Shown: piece after piece, positions 1 through 10,575 of the stretch | Layout of the letters: the number at the start of each line of letters is the position of its first letter | Numbering within the stretch: the stretch's first letter is position 1 | Assembly: GCA_025201705.1 (NCBI GenBank) | Contig: MU617021.1 | Location: 1 to 26,662 of the forward strand | Origin: Dissophora ornata | Taxonomy: Eukaryota; Mortierellomycota; Mortierellomycetes; Mortierellales; Mortierellaceae | Reading direction: 5' to 3' | DNA length: 26,662 nt | Notes under the pieces: model-generated | Seen by the model: only the letters and a program-made list of their open reading frames with translations | What the model was told of the DNA's origin: nothing | The model's database searches: none | Position numbers and translations under genes: made by a program

Positions 1-360
1 GCAAGTTGTCAATCGGTAAGTGTTATACAATACGTGTCTCCCAGTGTGAAGAACCTCATACAGACACACGCCTTTTTTTTTTATTGGAAAACAAAAAAAA
101 AAAAGAGCAGGTAAAAAGGAAGAAAATATGGAAGGGAAAATCAAGGAGATGTAAATGAATGGAGTGCTTGTTCCGAAAGAGTTCAACCGAGAGCTCGAGT
201 AGCGACTCTTTCTCTCTCTCGCTTTTAATTTTACTTTTTTACTATTTTACTTTTGACGGATCCCACTCCTCCATGTTCGCTGCCGTTCCAATAGTGATTC
301 TTCGCTCACAATATGTGATTTCAATGAGACTGATAGAGAAGGAGGAGAGAATTGTAGGCG

Positions 361-418
<58 letters not shown>

Positions 419-1289
419 AAACTTGAGTGCGGGAACCACATGAACAACGGTCAGCGCCTCACCTCTTAGAAAATGAAGATAGACTGTCAAATGGACTTCT
501 AGTGCAACGACTCCTCTAGAGCAACTGAGGTAAGAAGAGAGACAAGGAGAAGAGAGAAAAGGAAATACGCAAAGCGGGAAAATAAAAAAAAAACCGTGGC
601 TCTGGAGGAAGCTCTCCTACATGCTTGCTTGCGCAATGATCCTTCTTTGAGAGGGCATGTTTTTCAAGAGGCGTGGAGAGGCAAAAAAGGAGAGCAAGCA
701 ATGCGGAGAAGAATAACGAAGCACATGCAAGCGACTTGGGGATTGGAAGTCAATGGCGGTCTCCTCGGGTGTTTTATGGGGCATCGCACCCTTCTCGTGA
801 ACACACCTCCTTAAAAAAATGCTTTTCACGCGTCGTTCAAATTTATGGCAGAGCAAGAGGGAATAAAAGCAAATAGAGGAAAGTCTTGGTGTGCCGAGTG
901 GGGATAGCAAGAGGGAGAAGAGTATAAAACGCAAGTAAGTAGTTTGGTTTCGTGTCAACACAGAAGGTCACCTCCCAGCCCCGTAAAGCAACTAGCCCGT
1001 CTAGCGAAGGCACCTTTTCAAGCATAAAAATGAATGCGGAGAAAACAAAGAGATTGTGAGAGCGAGTAAACAAGAGTATTCCCACCCAAACAAAGTAGTT
1101 TCTAGTGCCAACAGCGCTTTTCACGCCCCCAGTGGGACTTATCGCACCGCGTTTTTTATTTGATTATGTTTTCTTCCTTTCTCTCCTTTTGCTTTCCTTT
1201 TCCTCCGCAACAGTTTCTTCTATTTCCTACACGCAACCTCTTCCATTTCTTGACTTTTACATCCACGCCCCCTCCATTAAGCAACAGAA
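1..1289. other. Gene-free low-complexity stretch at the left edge
   Basis: I see no convincing gene here. The short open frames are driven by purine or pyrimidine bias. The stretch holds homopolymer runs (T at 71-80, A around 94-104), a GA microsatellite, and a C/T-rich segment at about 1170-1285 just before the next start codon. That last segment is probably the promoter and 5' leader of the DUF4112 gene. No tRNA-like B box was found. Confidence 0.6.
362..411. repeat. (GA)n microsatellite, about 24 units
   Basis: An uninterrupted GA dinucleotide tract lies between GGC and GGGG. It creates artificial Arg-Glu and Ser-Leu open frames on the two strands, which should not be called genes. A shorter GA tract lies near 14054-14073. 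Confidence 0.95.
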
Positions 1290-4200
1290 ATGAACCTTGA
1301 AGAACCTGGCCCCATCCAAGCCGTCCTTCACGAGAACATGTCTCGTCTCGCTGAAGCTCGTGCCTCTGCAAACAAATTAGATGGAAAACCTTTGGCGAGC
1401 TCTTACCATCAGGAAACTATCGGTGGTAAATACGCCGTGGCAGGCTCTACCCTCGGTTTACGAGAAGTCTCAGAGGAGCTTAGCCAAGTCATCCTAGTGA
1501 TAAGGGGCATCGGTGTCGGGAACTTTGAGTCTGAGGTCGAGGAGACTTCTGGTCGCGCCGAGAATTCTTGGTTCCAGAAGTGGTGGAATCGTCTCGTCGC
1601 CAAACCAGCAAAAGTCTTGGGCTACTCTTTCTTTATCAGTAAGTTGACCATGGGTACTCAGCTGCACCTGAAAACAGTTATAAAGATATATGTTTTGCTC
1701 TCGCTTTCCTACCTGCTTCCTTAGTCTGTAAAGCTCCATGATTTCCAACACTATGCTTTTTTGCGGTGGCGAACATCTTACTCCTGCTCCCTCTCGAACC
1801 CTATTTTTTTTTTTTTTTTCGTAAATATTTACTATGCTTTTGAAGTACGATCGCATATGTTGCTTTTATCACCCGAACCACCTCTACATTTAAAGTCATC
1901 AGCTCATCAGCTTATGATATCGCATACTTCTCTTGCCCCCTTCCCAGCCCTTTCTTATTTCGCGTTCACTTACACATACATGCCAGATAACTCTTACTTA
2001 AATTTGAACAATCAACTGATTACCCAAAACGCGTCCGAAAGCTGTACGCGAAAAAAGAAAACTATGACGCAGCACAGCCACATGTATCAGGTTACACAAA
2101 CGCGTACCGTACACAGACACACACACGTGCACATGAACACATGTTCTCATTGCCACAAACATACCGGCACTGTACATACATTGCTATACGGCCAGAATAT
2201 ACACAACTTCTCTTGCCTCACATTATTTATTCATTTATCATTATTGTTCTATTCATTTGAAGGTTTAATCCCTGGATTTGGCCCCGCGATTTGCTTTTTC
2301 TTGTCGCACCAACAAGTTTATGCAAAACTGAAGGATCTCAAGATTGGACGAGTTGCGCAGAGCGCTCTGCGTGAACGCGTCATGAAGCGCATGGTCATTG
2401 ACCTCGTGGTAAGGCTTCAACCTGACGGTCGCATTTGTATCATAGTTCTAATATCTCTTTGGTCTTAATTAGTAACCATTATTCGCATTTCTTGGTTGCA
2501 GGTGGGACTCATGTTCCCGATCATCGGCAGCGTCTACAGACGTCTCTCGCAAAAAAACCACGCACATGTTTCACATGCAACTCAGCTGGTGGAAAACCAT
2601 GTTAGGCGCTGCGAGGTATTGTTTACAAGACACAAAGATATCTTTAGCCTCCAGTCACAGGCACTACCCACGGCGGCCTCATCCCCTGTTCCCGGTTGGA
2701 CGCAAGGGCATTACGCAACGCCGCCACTACTATCTTTACCACCCGCCGCAATTTCAGACGATTATGCTGAAGTTGATGAGAGCTATGAATACGCAATCTC
2801 GTTGGAGGGGGTTCCAGCTGCTTCACTTGTGAGGAATGAATACCTTCAGAGGGAGGCCCGACATATGTGGATTCACAAGCGAGATGATTTTGCTTCCAAC
2901 ATTGCCGCCAGTGAGGTACCTGACGCCACTGTTGCCGCGCCAGTAGATGAGGATACCGGCGCGAGCTCTTTCTCGGTTTCTAGCAGAGTTACAGGTGTTC
3001 CAGCCGATACATCAGACATGCTTCCATTGCCGACTTTGGATATCCATGCCATCACACCGGAATCAGGCTCGAGAGTCTCACCCATGCCCCAACCTCAGGT
3101 TGAGGATTTTTCAACCACTACCCCGCTACCGGCGATCAGACCGCGGTTGATCCGAACGCATGCATCTCATGGCAATTTGCCCACGCTTAGCAACACTTAT
3201 GCCATCCCCGTCGCACATCATGTCCCCCAAAACGACGCAGCCAACTCCATGGCTCCTCTAGAGTCGTTTCATGGAAGGGCGTCGACGCCTATGAGACCTG
3301 CATCTATACACAGTTATCACGCGAGTCAAGGTGACGACTTGCCAGGACCAATCACCATCTCGAGTTTCATTGAAAATGCCGACAGCCACTGCTACAATTC
3401 AGATGAGCAGGACGAGAATTACGATGAGCGTGATGATAGTGCGCTCGAAGCGTTAAAAGTGGCTCTCAAACATTTGCTTCAAGAACTGAAGGACTGTCGT
3501 GACGATGAAGGCGATGACAGCTGCTTGGTGGATTCAGATTCTGAGGATCATGAACTTCAAAGTTTGATCACCGAACCGCCCCTGGATCACCCTATTCACT
3601 TCACTGCAGTGGAGGAGAACAAAGTCACCCCTGAGGTCAGCGCGATTACTGAGGAAGGCTACTCCACTGCTTTGCCGTCTAAGATTGTTGGAGATTCCTC
3701 ACCTTCTATTCACTATAGCACTGGCAGTGCAGGCGCCGCGTCCTCTCTTCCATTGACAACCAGTTTGGAGGGTCATCACTTCCCCACATCCTCCTCTCCA
3801 TCTTCCTCCCTTTCTCCATCTCATACTCTATCTCCTCACTCTTTTTATTCTGCTTCACTGCCGCCTCTCTTACCCCTGGGCGACCGGCAGATACAGCCTC
3901 CAAAGAGTCTAGCAGAGTTGTGTGATAGTCGATGGAAGTCGCAGCATGTACGTTCATCGTCTCCCACGTTGATCGTTGCCAACGAGAAGCATACTAATTC
4001 GATTGCGAATTACCCAAGGACATGTTCCCCTGGCCCTGTTTGCTTGTTGAGGTATCTATCGCGGGAGAACCAGTCTGCATATCCAAGTGAAGTGGCAAAC
4101 AGGATCAGACGTGACCTCTTGTCAAACGATGGACTTGGATTGAATTGCGCTTTGCTTTTGCCGGACTGCGTTGGACACGAAACCCAGGGAGAGGAGTCCA

Positions 4201-4859
4201 ACATGGGAGAATCGACAGTCGAGTCTGCAAGCTCTGATGGACTCAGGTGCATACTGAGACCACTCGACCATCGGTGGAGGATTGAGGTGCCATCGGTGTT
4301 AACACGTATAATGGATGAAGCGCAGTCCTTCACGGATCCCGCCGACGCTACCGCGAGTCTCTCCACGTGGCACTCTACCATGGAAACAGATGATGGTATT
4401 CATTCCCATGTGCAACCTAGATTCCATCCACGGGAGAATGGTGCTGAGCAAGAATATATCCAATCCTTGGAGGACATTTCGTCCTACCTTCAACCAAAGT
4501 TCGATGACGACAGTGACGAGCAACCTCAGCCACGGCAGCAAATTTGTCAGGAGCATGAGCCTTTGGGAGAACTCGAGGCAGCTGGCAACGATGCCGGCGA
4601 GGCTAAAGCGAGTGATGGAGACAGGGGTGGTGAAGGAGACGAAGACCAACGTGATGGAGGGGACGAACATCAGGATAATGGATGGAATGGAGACGGCGGT
4701 AACGTGAGTGCCGTTGACGACATGATGTCTGACGACGATGACATTGAAGCTTCGTTCAACCTACTACGCACATATCAGACTCGGCCTACTCTTCAAGATC
4801 GACTTTTGTATGAATTGAATAAGCGAACGATTCTGAGGGAATGGCGACCCGAGGACTGA
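1290..4859 (+). CDS. DUF4112-domain protein with a long acidic C-terminal extension
   Basis: Three exons fit: 1290-1638, 2263-2408 and 2502-4859, giving 950 aa. Introns begin GTAAGT and GTAAGG and end in AG with matching phases (624 and 93 nt). Exons 2 and 3 join into two hydrophobic segments, LIPGFGPAICFFLSH and VIDLVVGLMFPIIGSVYRR, followed by N-x-x-H-V-x-H. This is the pattern of DUF4112, a membrane-associated domain of unknown function; here it sits at about residues 117-190. The remaining roughly 750 residues look disordered and rich in Ser, Pro, Asp and Glu, with acidic stretches near residues 355-400 and 870-915. Family members known to me are mostly 100-250 aa, so the tail is unusual. 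The tail is encoded by one open 2.3-kb exon, which argues that it is translated. The first intron is long for this locus and could hide another small exon. Function is unknown. It converges with MAK11, 184 bp apart. Confidence 0.75.
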
Positions 4860-4898
4860 CAGGTGTAGGATTTCTACCAACTTGTACGACTTCGATAA

Positions 4899-4904
4899 AA
4901 TAAA
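4899..4904 (+). terminator. Polyadenylation signal AATAAA of the DUF4112 gene
   Basis: A canonical AATAAA begins 39 nt after the stop codon, in the 184-bp gap shared with the convergent MAK11 gene. Confidence 0.5.
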
Positions 4905-5043
4905 ACGGAGCAAAATACTTTGTTCAAGTGGGTTTGTGTAGTTTAATGATTGTGTGTGCATGCAAGTGGGGGATCAGCGACTTGTTGCGCCAAAAAGATT
5001 ATTATATCTATGTGGTAGACTATGGCCAACGGCTGCCTTGATT

Positions 5044-6738
5044 CTACTCGTCGTCCTCGCTATCGCCTCCACTCACTTCATCCTCGTTCTCTCCAAGCTG
5101 CTCATCTTCCGTCTCTTCATCCTGCTCCTCTCCAGCAGCAATAGCCTCAACACCAGAGTTCTTCCAGATACCCTTCTGGACAGCGAGACATGTCACTCTC
5201 ATATCCGTCTTGTGTTCGCCAATATGTTTCTTCGTGTTCATCTCTTCTGCGTTAGCAGCAGGGGCCACAGCATCCTCCAAGTTCCACATCAGGAGGATTC
5301 CATCCGAAGAACCGCTTGTCAAGATATCGACCATCTTGGTCTCGGGACGGCCTACAAATCCCTTATTGGAAGTTTCATCAGGCGTGTAAGGGACAGTGAC
5401 AAGATCTAGCGCCTTAATACGACTGGCATGGCCGACAAGGGTCTTGATGAGATCACCAGTGGATGTGCTGTAGACGCGGATCATCTTGTCCTCATAGCCG
5501 ACAATCAAGTAGTCGTCCTTGTAATAGGCCATAGTGTTCATGCGGGTCTTCTTGGTGGGTTTGATGGTCCTGATGCATTTGGCGGTCTATTCACGATGAC
5601 AGCGTTCACTTGAATTAGTATTTTCATGAAAAATAAAATGGAATAAATATTTTTTTTTTTAAAAAAAAACGCGTCTGCATATCACACTTACAGCCATGTC
5701 GTAAAGGCCAACCTCCTGATCAAACATAATTGCATACCCGGTGCCACTGGGGTTCCAAAGAACCTTCAGTCCCTCACCCTGCAATCTCGTCATGCTCGCC
5801 TGTTTTCCCAACAATAGGTTCCAAACTCTGACCGAGTGATCTACCGAGACACTCAGCGCAATCTTTCCAGAGGGGTGAATCGCGATCGAATGAACCGCAG
5901 CCTGATGTCCCTTCATGGACTTGAGGCACTCCCAGTCTTTGGATCTCCACACGCAGATTTTTCCGTCTTCGGATCCAGAGAGCATGTGCGTCTTGCCGTG
6001 GAAGGTGAGGGAGGTGATGGTACCCTGATGTTGAAGCATGGAGCCCAATTCCTTTCTGCGCTTCAGATCATACAGCTGAATCTTTTCATCCGTGCTACCA
6101 GACGCCAGGAAGTTGCTTCCGATCGCTAGTGATTTGATGCATCCAATGTGCGCAGGGAAGATGAAGACCGGTGCCAGCCTCAATGTCATGTCCTATAGAA
6201 GTATGAAAATCAAAATCGTGGATCGGCTGGTAATTAGACATTACTCCTACCGCAGTTTCCAGCAAAAAAAAAAAGTCAATTGTAACATATCAATAGGTGA
6301 TGTTACCTCGTTCCAGTATGCGTCGACACCATAAAGAATGTTTTCATATGTTCCTGCAACAATTCTGAAGTCTTCAAATGTCGAACCCTCAGGAATAACT
6401 TCAACCTTCTTGGGCTTGTTGATAACCGCCTTCTTCACAGGCGCACTTTTTTTCGTGATAGGTGCGCCGATAGTCACGCCCTTCTTGCCCTTTGCAGGTC
6501 GTACTGCTTTCGTTGCAAGGTTGTTTTTGCCACCGTTTTTCTTATTGCTGTTATTGCTGTTGCTGTTTTTGCCGGTGGTCTTGGGCTCAACCTTGGCGCG
6601 CTTGTTGCCATTGTTGTTCTTGGTGGAAGTAGAAACGGTGGGAGTGTGCTTGCGTTTTGTTGATGCAGTGGCGGTGGCTGAAGGGGCGGAGGACGTCTTC
6701 TTCAACGCACTCTTCAAAGGCTTCTTGTTCTTATCCAT
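5044..6738 (-). CDS. MAK11: WD40 ribosome biogenesis factor Mak11 (PAK1IP1 family)
   Basis: Three minus-strand exons fit: 6738-6307, 6192-5692 and 5586-5044, all joined in phase 0, giving 491 aa. Donors are GTAACA and GTAAGT; acceptors are CTATAG and AATAG. The start is the ATG followed by a Lys-rich N-terminus of about 110 residues that resembles a nucleolar targeting region. The WD40 propeller begins with FRIVAGTYENILYGVDAYW, which matches the Mak11/PAK1IP1 opening (V-A-G-S/T-Y-E-x-x-L-Y-G). Repeats follow: SGSTDEKIQLYDL, SGSEDGKICVWRS and SVSVDHSVRVWNL in exon 2, then VGYEDKMIRVYST and SGSSDGILLMWNL in exon 3. The C-terminus is acidic. In yeast Mak11 acts in early 60S subunit assembly, linked to Rlp24 loading. 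Length and repeat order fit the family. It is divergent from the tRNA methyltransferase gene, with 212 bp between start codons. Confidence 0.9.
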
Positions 6739-6950
6739 GGTTTTTTCTGGTATTATGAAGTGTGAAGAACGATTGAGTGGGGAATACAACGATGGAGGAG
6801 AGAGTCTACTCGCACCTTGGTGCAGATGCTGTTTTGTCACAAAAAAAAAAAAAAAAAGCAACACAGTCACGTTTGTTTACATTTCCCATATATGGCTTGC
6901 CCCAGGGGTTGGCCTTCGCCCTCTTTAGTTTCCATCTTGCACACATCCTA
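6739..6950. promoter_or_regulatory. Bidirectional promoter between MAK11 and the tRNA m3C methyltransferase gene
   Basis: This 212-bp spacer must hold both promoters. It contains a 17-nt A run (6841-6857), then GCAAC, CAGTCAC (6864-6870) and GTTTGTTTAC (6871-6880). CAGTCAC is the core of the fission-yeast HomolD element used at ribosomal-protein promoters, and TGTTTAC is a forkhead-type core. The same set recurs in the ROK1/HisRS spacer. That these elements act as a promoter here is inference. Confidence 0.6.
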
Positions 6951-7829
6951 ATGGTAGAACAAGTACCATCGACAGAGCTCTCACCTATCGAAGCCCGGCA
7001 GGAAAAACTCCTCCAACCCCTTGAGGCTTCCTTCATCACCCCCAAGAAACTCGAATACGCACGGCAGATCATTGAAAAGGACAAGGCCATCAAACCTTTC
7101 TGGGTCAACAAGTACAAGAACGACGCCGCCAAGAACTGGGACCGATTCTACAAGCGTAACGAAACTCGCTTCTATAAGGATCGCCATTGGATCGAGCGCG
7201 AGTTCACAGTCTTCAAGAATGCTAGCCTCAATGAAGATGGCACTGCTGCGACGGTGAACTGCCTTGAAGTTGGTTGTGGTGTCGGGAACTTTATCTTCCC
7301 TGTTTTGGAAAGGAACCCACACCTCTTCATGTACGCCTGCGATTTCGCACCACACGCAGTCGAGTTGGTGAAACAGCACGAAGATTACAAGCAGGGTCGG
7401 TGCTCGGCGTTTGTGTGCGATCTGACAAAGGACCCGCTCATGGATACCATCCCTGCAAATTCTCTGGATGTGGTCTCGTCCATCTTTGTTCTATCCGCTA
7501 TCCCTGCTGAGAAATTGGAGGCTGCTGTCAGGAACATCAAGGATGTCATGAAGTCGGGAGGAATGCTCTGCTTTAGAGACTATGCGGTCTATGACGCGGC
7601 GCAAGTCAAATTCAGCTCCAACCCTGGACACATGCTGGACACCAATCTGTATGTTCGCCAGGATGGAACACTGTCCCATTTCTTTTCAAAGGAACAGATC
7701 AGGGAACTTTTTGAAAAGGAGGGCTTCACAACGGTGGAATGCGATTACGTTCATAGGGAGACCATCAACAGGGCCATGGATATCAGCATCGACAGGAGGT
7801 TCCTGCAGGCCAAGTTCATCAAACAATAG
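6951..7829 (+). CDS. TRM141: tRNA (cytosine-32 N3) methyltransferase, METTL6/Trm141 type
   Basis: A single exon of 292 aa. The chosen start is the ATG at 6951, because the open frame upstream of it runs through the A tract of the shared promoter. The SAM-binding motif I LEVGCGVGNF is near residue 105. The N-terminal signature NWDRFYKRNETRFYKDRHW, CDLTKD, FVLSAIP, LCFRDYAVYD and NLYVRQDGTLSHFF, and the C-terminal RFLQAKF, are hallmarks of the METTL2/6/8 family. The short form without an extra N-terminal domain, together with the NWD-FYKRN and FRDY spacing, is closest to METTL6 and S. pombe Trm141. Those enzymes form 3-methylcytidine at position 32, mainly on serine tRNAs, using S-adenosylmethionine. 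Substrate choice (Ser versus Thr tRNA) is inferred from similarity. It converges on ROK1, 206 bp apart. Confidence 0.88.
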   Translation: MVEQVPSTELSPIEARQEKLLQPLEASFITPKKLEYARQIIEKDKAIKPFWVNKYKNDAAKNWDRFYKRNETRFYKDRHWIEREFTVFKNASLNEDGTAATVNCLEVGCGVGNFIFPVLERNPHLFMYACDFAPHAVELVKQHEDYKQGRCSAFVCDLTKDPLMDTIPANSLDVVSSIFVLSAIPAEKLEAAVRNIKDVMKSGGMLCFRDYAVYDAAQVKFSSNPGHMLDTNLYVRQDGTLSHFFSKEQIRELFEKEGFTTVECDYVHRETINRAMDISIDRRFLQAKFIKQ

Positions 7830-8035
7830 AATATATCCTTGTAGACTAAACATTTAACATGCATTGTAAAATAATATTTCTTTTTGAGTCATCCTAACAG
7901 TTGACTGGGCAAGGAGAGCTAAAACGCGAGAGCCTAAGAGATGGTACCATGCTTGATGATTAGATATATTTAAGAAAACGATGTGTGAATGCAATTGAAT
8001 GGTGTTGTATATGTACTCCAATAGAGAGGAATATT

Positions 8036-10367
8036 CTATGCTGTGGAAGATTCTTTCTTGCTCTTCTTGGGTCCACTGTTCGCCACAGGAGTAGCACCAC
8101 CAGCCTTCCTCTTCTTGCTGTTGGCGACCATATCTCGCTTATGAGCAATCTTCTTCTTGTCATATGATGACATCGTGTTAATCGAGCTGCGTCCCAATGG
8201 TCTCTGTCGTAGATTCTTCTTTTGATTTTTGCTATTCAAGACGGTGATAAAATACGACGACTTTTAGTATATGTCTCAAGAGCGAAAACGCGCCTTCAAA
8301 AACACGACTGGCATCCAATCTCTGCTTACCTTGGCTTTTTCATAGCCAACATCCAGTCAGCGACTTCGCATCCAGATTCACGCATGACATTGACAATACT
8401 CTTCAAGTACGTCTGATCGTCATTTGTAAAGTACGTGATGGCCTCTCCCGCTCGTCCTGCACGACCCGTACGACCGATACGATGGATATATGACTGCACT
8501 GTCTGTGGGAAATCATAGTTGATGACCAAGTTCACGCCCTTGAAATCCACACCACGAGCCATCAGTTCTGTCGCAATCAGGACCCAGACTTTGCCCTGAC
8601 GGAAGCCCTCTACGATCTTGTCACGTTGCGCCTTTGTGCGTTCCGAGTGAATCACGTCCACATTGATGCCATCATAGATCAGCTCATGGAACAACTCCTT
8701 GGCACGCTCAATGCTCTGTACGAAGATCAGAACTGGTGGCTTGAGTCCCTTTTGAATCTGCTGTCGAATTGCAATGAGCTTTCCCTCCTCTGAGCCGCAG
8801 TAGATCAGCTTTTGGTCGATGGTTTCTGTAGCAGCGTTTTTGGAACCAATGACGATCCTGATAGGCGACCTCATAAACGTATTGGCAAGAGCCTCGATAC
8901 CTGATGGGAGCGTGGCACTGAAAAGAGACTTTTGGAGGGAAGGGTGTGAACATGCGGCAAAAATCTCATCTGTCTGTTCCAAAAATCCTTGTTCCAGCAG
9001 TTTATCAGCTTCGTCCAGAATCAAGTGACGGACACTATTGTTGCAGCAAACACAAAGACAGGGTATAAGTTAGTGTTCACCGTTTCCTCAAAGGAAAAAC
9101 GTCTCCAAAAAGGCAAAATTTGGGCCGTACTGGTCGAGTTCCATCTTTTCCTGCTGGATGGCATGGACGAGTCGGAGTGGTGTGCTGATCAAAATATCGT
9201 ATTTCTGGCGAAGATGTGGGGCCTGTCCCTGAGTAGCCGCAGTGGCTTTAGTCAGCATACAGATCTTAAACTTCCTCCCGACACTCAGCTTCTTGATTTG
9301 GTTGAAAATCTGTTCGTAGAAGAAAGCAGTGGTTATTATTCGCAATCAACGGGGCATCCAACTGACAATTACTCTCAAAGTGGGGTCCGGGTCATACCTG
9401 AGTGGCTAATTCACGGGTCGGTGAGATGATAACTGCTCTGTATCCAACTCTTTCTGGCCCTTTCAAGTCATGCAAGATGGGCAACACGAACGCCATCGTC
9501 TTTCCTGAACCTGTAGGTGCCATCGCCATGAGATCGCGTCCCTGATGCACGAGGTAAAGAGCGGGTTAGTGTCGACTTCTTTTCGTCCAATCGCTTTTTA
9601 CATGGCGGCTGCAGTGGGATTTGTTACATGTAAGATAACAGGAATGGCCTGCATCTGGATAGGAGTGGGCTTCTTGAATCCGGAAGCGAGAATGTTGCGC
9701 TGAAGGTATGGCTCCAACTGATATTGCTTGCCCAGTCCCTCGAATGACCTGAAAGGATTGGGAATATCGGTACCATAAACTTTGATCTTCAGGTGGTTGC
9801 GGAACAACGCTAGTTGTTCCGTATCCTCAAATCCAATTGCTTCGTTTTCCTCCTCGTCCTCCTCTTCGTCATCATCGCTTGCATTCTCATCATCGCTTTC
9901 ATCCTCTGATTCGTCGCCCTCGTGTGTCTGGTCCTCGCCGCTGCTCTCTCCGCTTTCGTCCTGGCTATCACTCTCACTTTCACTATCGTTCTTGGCTGTC
10001 GTCGAAGAGTAATTGTTAATAGACAGTTGAATATCAACTCACGTCTCGTTGAAAGCTCCTGTGTCACGCACCTTTCTTCTTCTCTGCTTTCTTGGCGGGC
10101 GCTTTCTTAACAACAGGTTTCTTGTTTTTGAAAAAGTCTAATTCGGTAGCAAGGGCTGCCTCAGCATCGGCATTCAGGCCCGTTGATACAGCTTTGGGCT
10201 AAAGGCGAGTTATACGAACAGGTTTGGAGGCGTTAAGCATTGGGAGAGTAGCGCTGAGGTGCATTTCATCTGTCAAGTAATTTATTTACCTGGAAGACCT
10301 CAATGTCCTCTTTGAAACGCTTCTTGTCGAAGCGAGCGCCTCCTCCGAGCATGCGAAATAAATCCAT
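8036..10367 (-). CDS. ROK1: DEAD-box ATP-dependent RNA helicase Rok1 (DDX52)
   Basis: Seven minus-strand exons fit: 10367-10290, 10198-10072, 9995-9628, 9541-9398, 9309-9131, 9034-8330 and 8231-8036, with consistent phases, giving 598 aa. The N-terminus [18 protein letters not shown] is typical of Rok1/DDX52. It is followed by a Lys-rich segment and a Ser/Asp/Glu-rich acidic segment. The helicase core shows the Q motif ([14 protein letters not shown]), motif I APTGSGKT (about 199-206), [14 protein letters not shown], motif II DEAD (about 306-309), [13 protein letters not shown] and [11 protein letters not shown]. The tail runs [13 protein letters not shown] and is basic. Rok1 acts in early 18S rRNA processing and 40S assembly with Rrp5, releasing snR30. 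The exon 5/6 border (donor GTACGG, phase 2) is the least certain; it yields [15 protein letters not shown], as the family expects. It is divergent from the HisRS gene. Confidence 0.92.
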
Positions 10368-10575
10368 TGTATGTGTTGTAAGTGCTAGCAGAGGTGATGC
10401 AGTGCAATGGAGGTGAACTTTGCTTTGGGCAAAAAAAAAAAAAAAAAAGTAACCTTTAGTTTGTTTACGGTGACTGCTAATTTGGGAAGGCCGATCTTCG
10501 CCTCGGAAGCGCGCATTGGGCACACACATAGTCAGGTACGCTTCCTTCACACTCTCTTGAGCACTCATCAGCAAC
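10368..10575. promoter_or_regulatory. Bidirectional promoter between ROK1 and HisRS
   Basis: This 208-bp spacer holds an 18-nt A run (10431-10448), then GTAAC, GTTTGTTTAC (10459-10468) and GTGACTG (10470-10476). GTGACTG is CAGTCAC in reverse orientation. The order and spacing resemble the MAK11/methyltransferase spacer, and the 10-mer is identical in both. Function as a shared regulatory module is inferred. Confidence 0.6.

Noticed and set aside
159..490. Open frames with Arg-Glu or Ser-Leu repeats
   Set aside because: They are produced by the GA microsatellite on both strands.
1761..2468. 235-codon plus-strand open frame
   Set aside because: Only its last part (2263-2408) is coding, as exon 2 of the DUF4112 gene. 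The rest is the long first intron.
5587..5691. Possible frame break in MAK11
   Set aside because: The gap is a clean intron (GTAAGT...ATAG) in phase 0, so the gene is intact.
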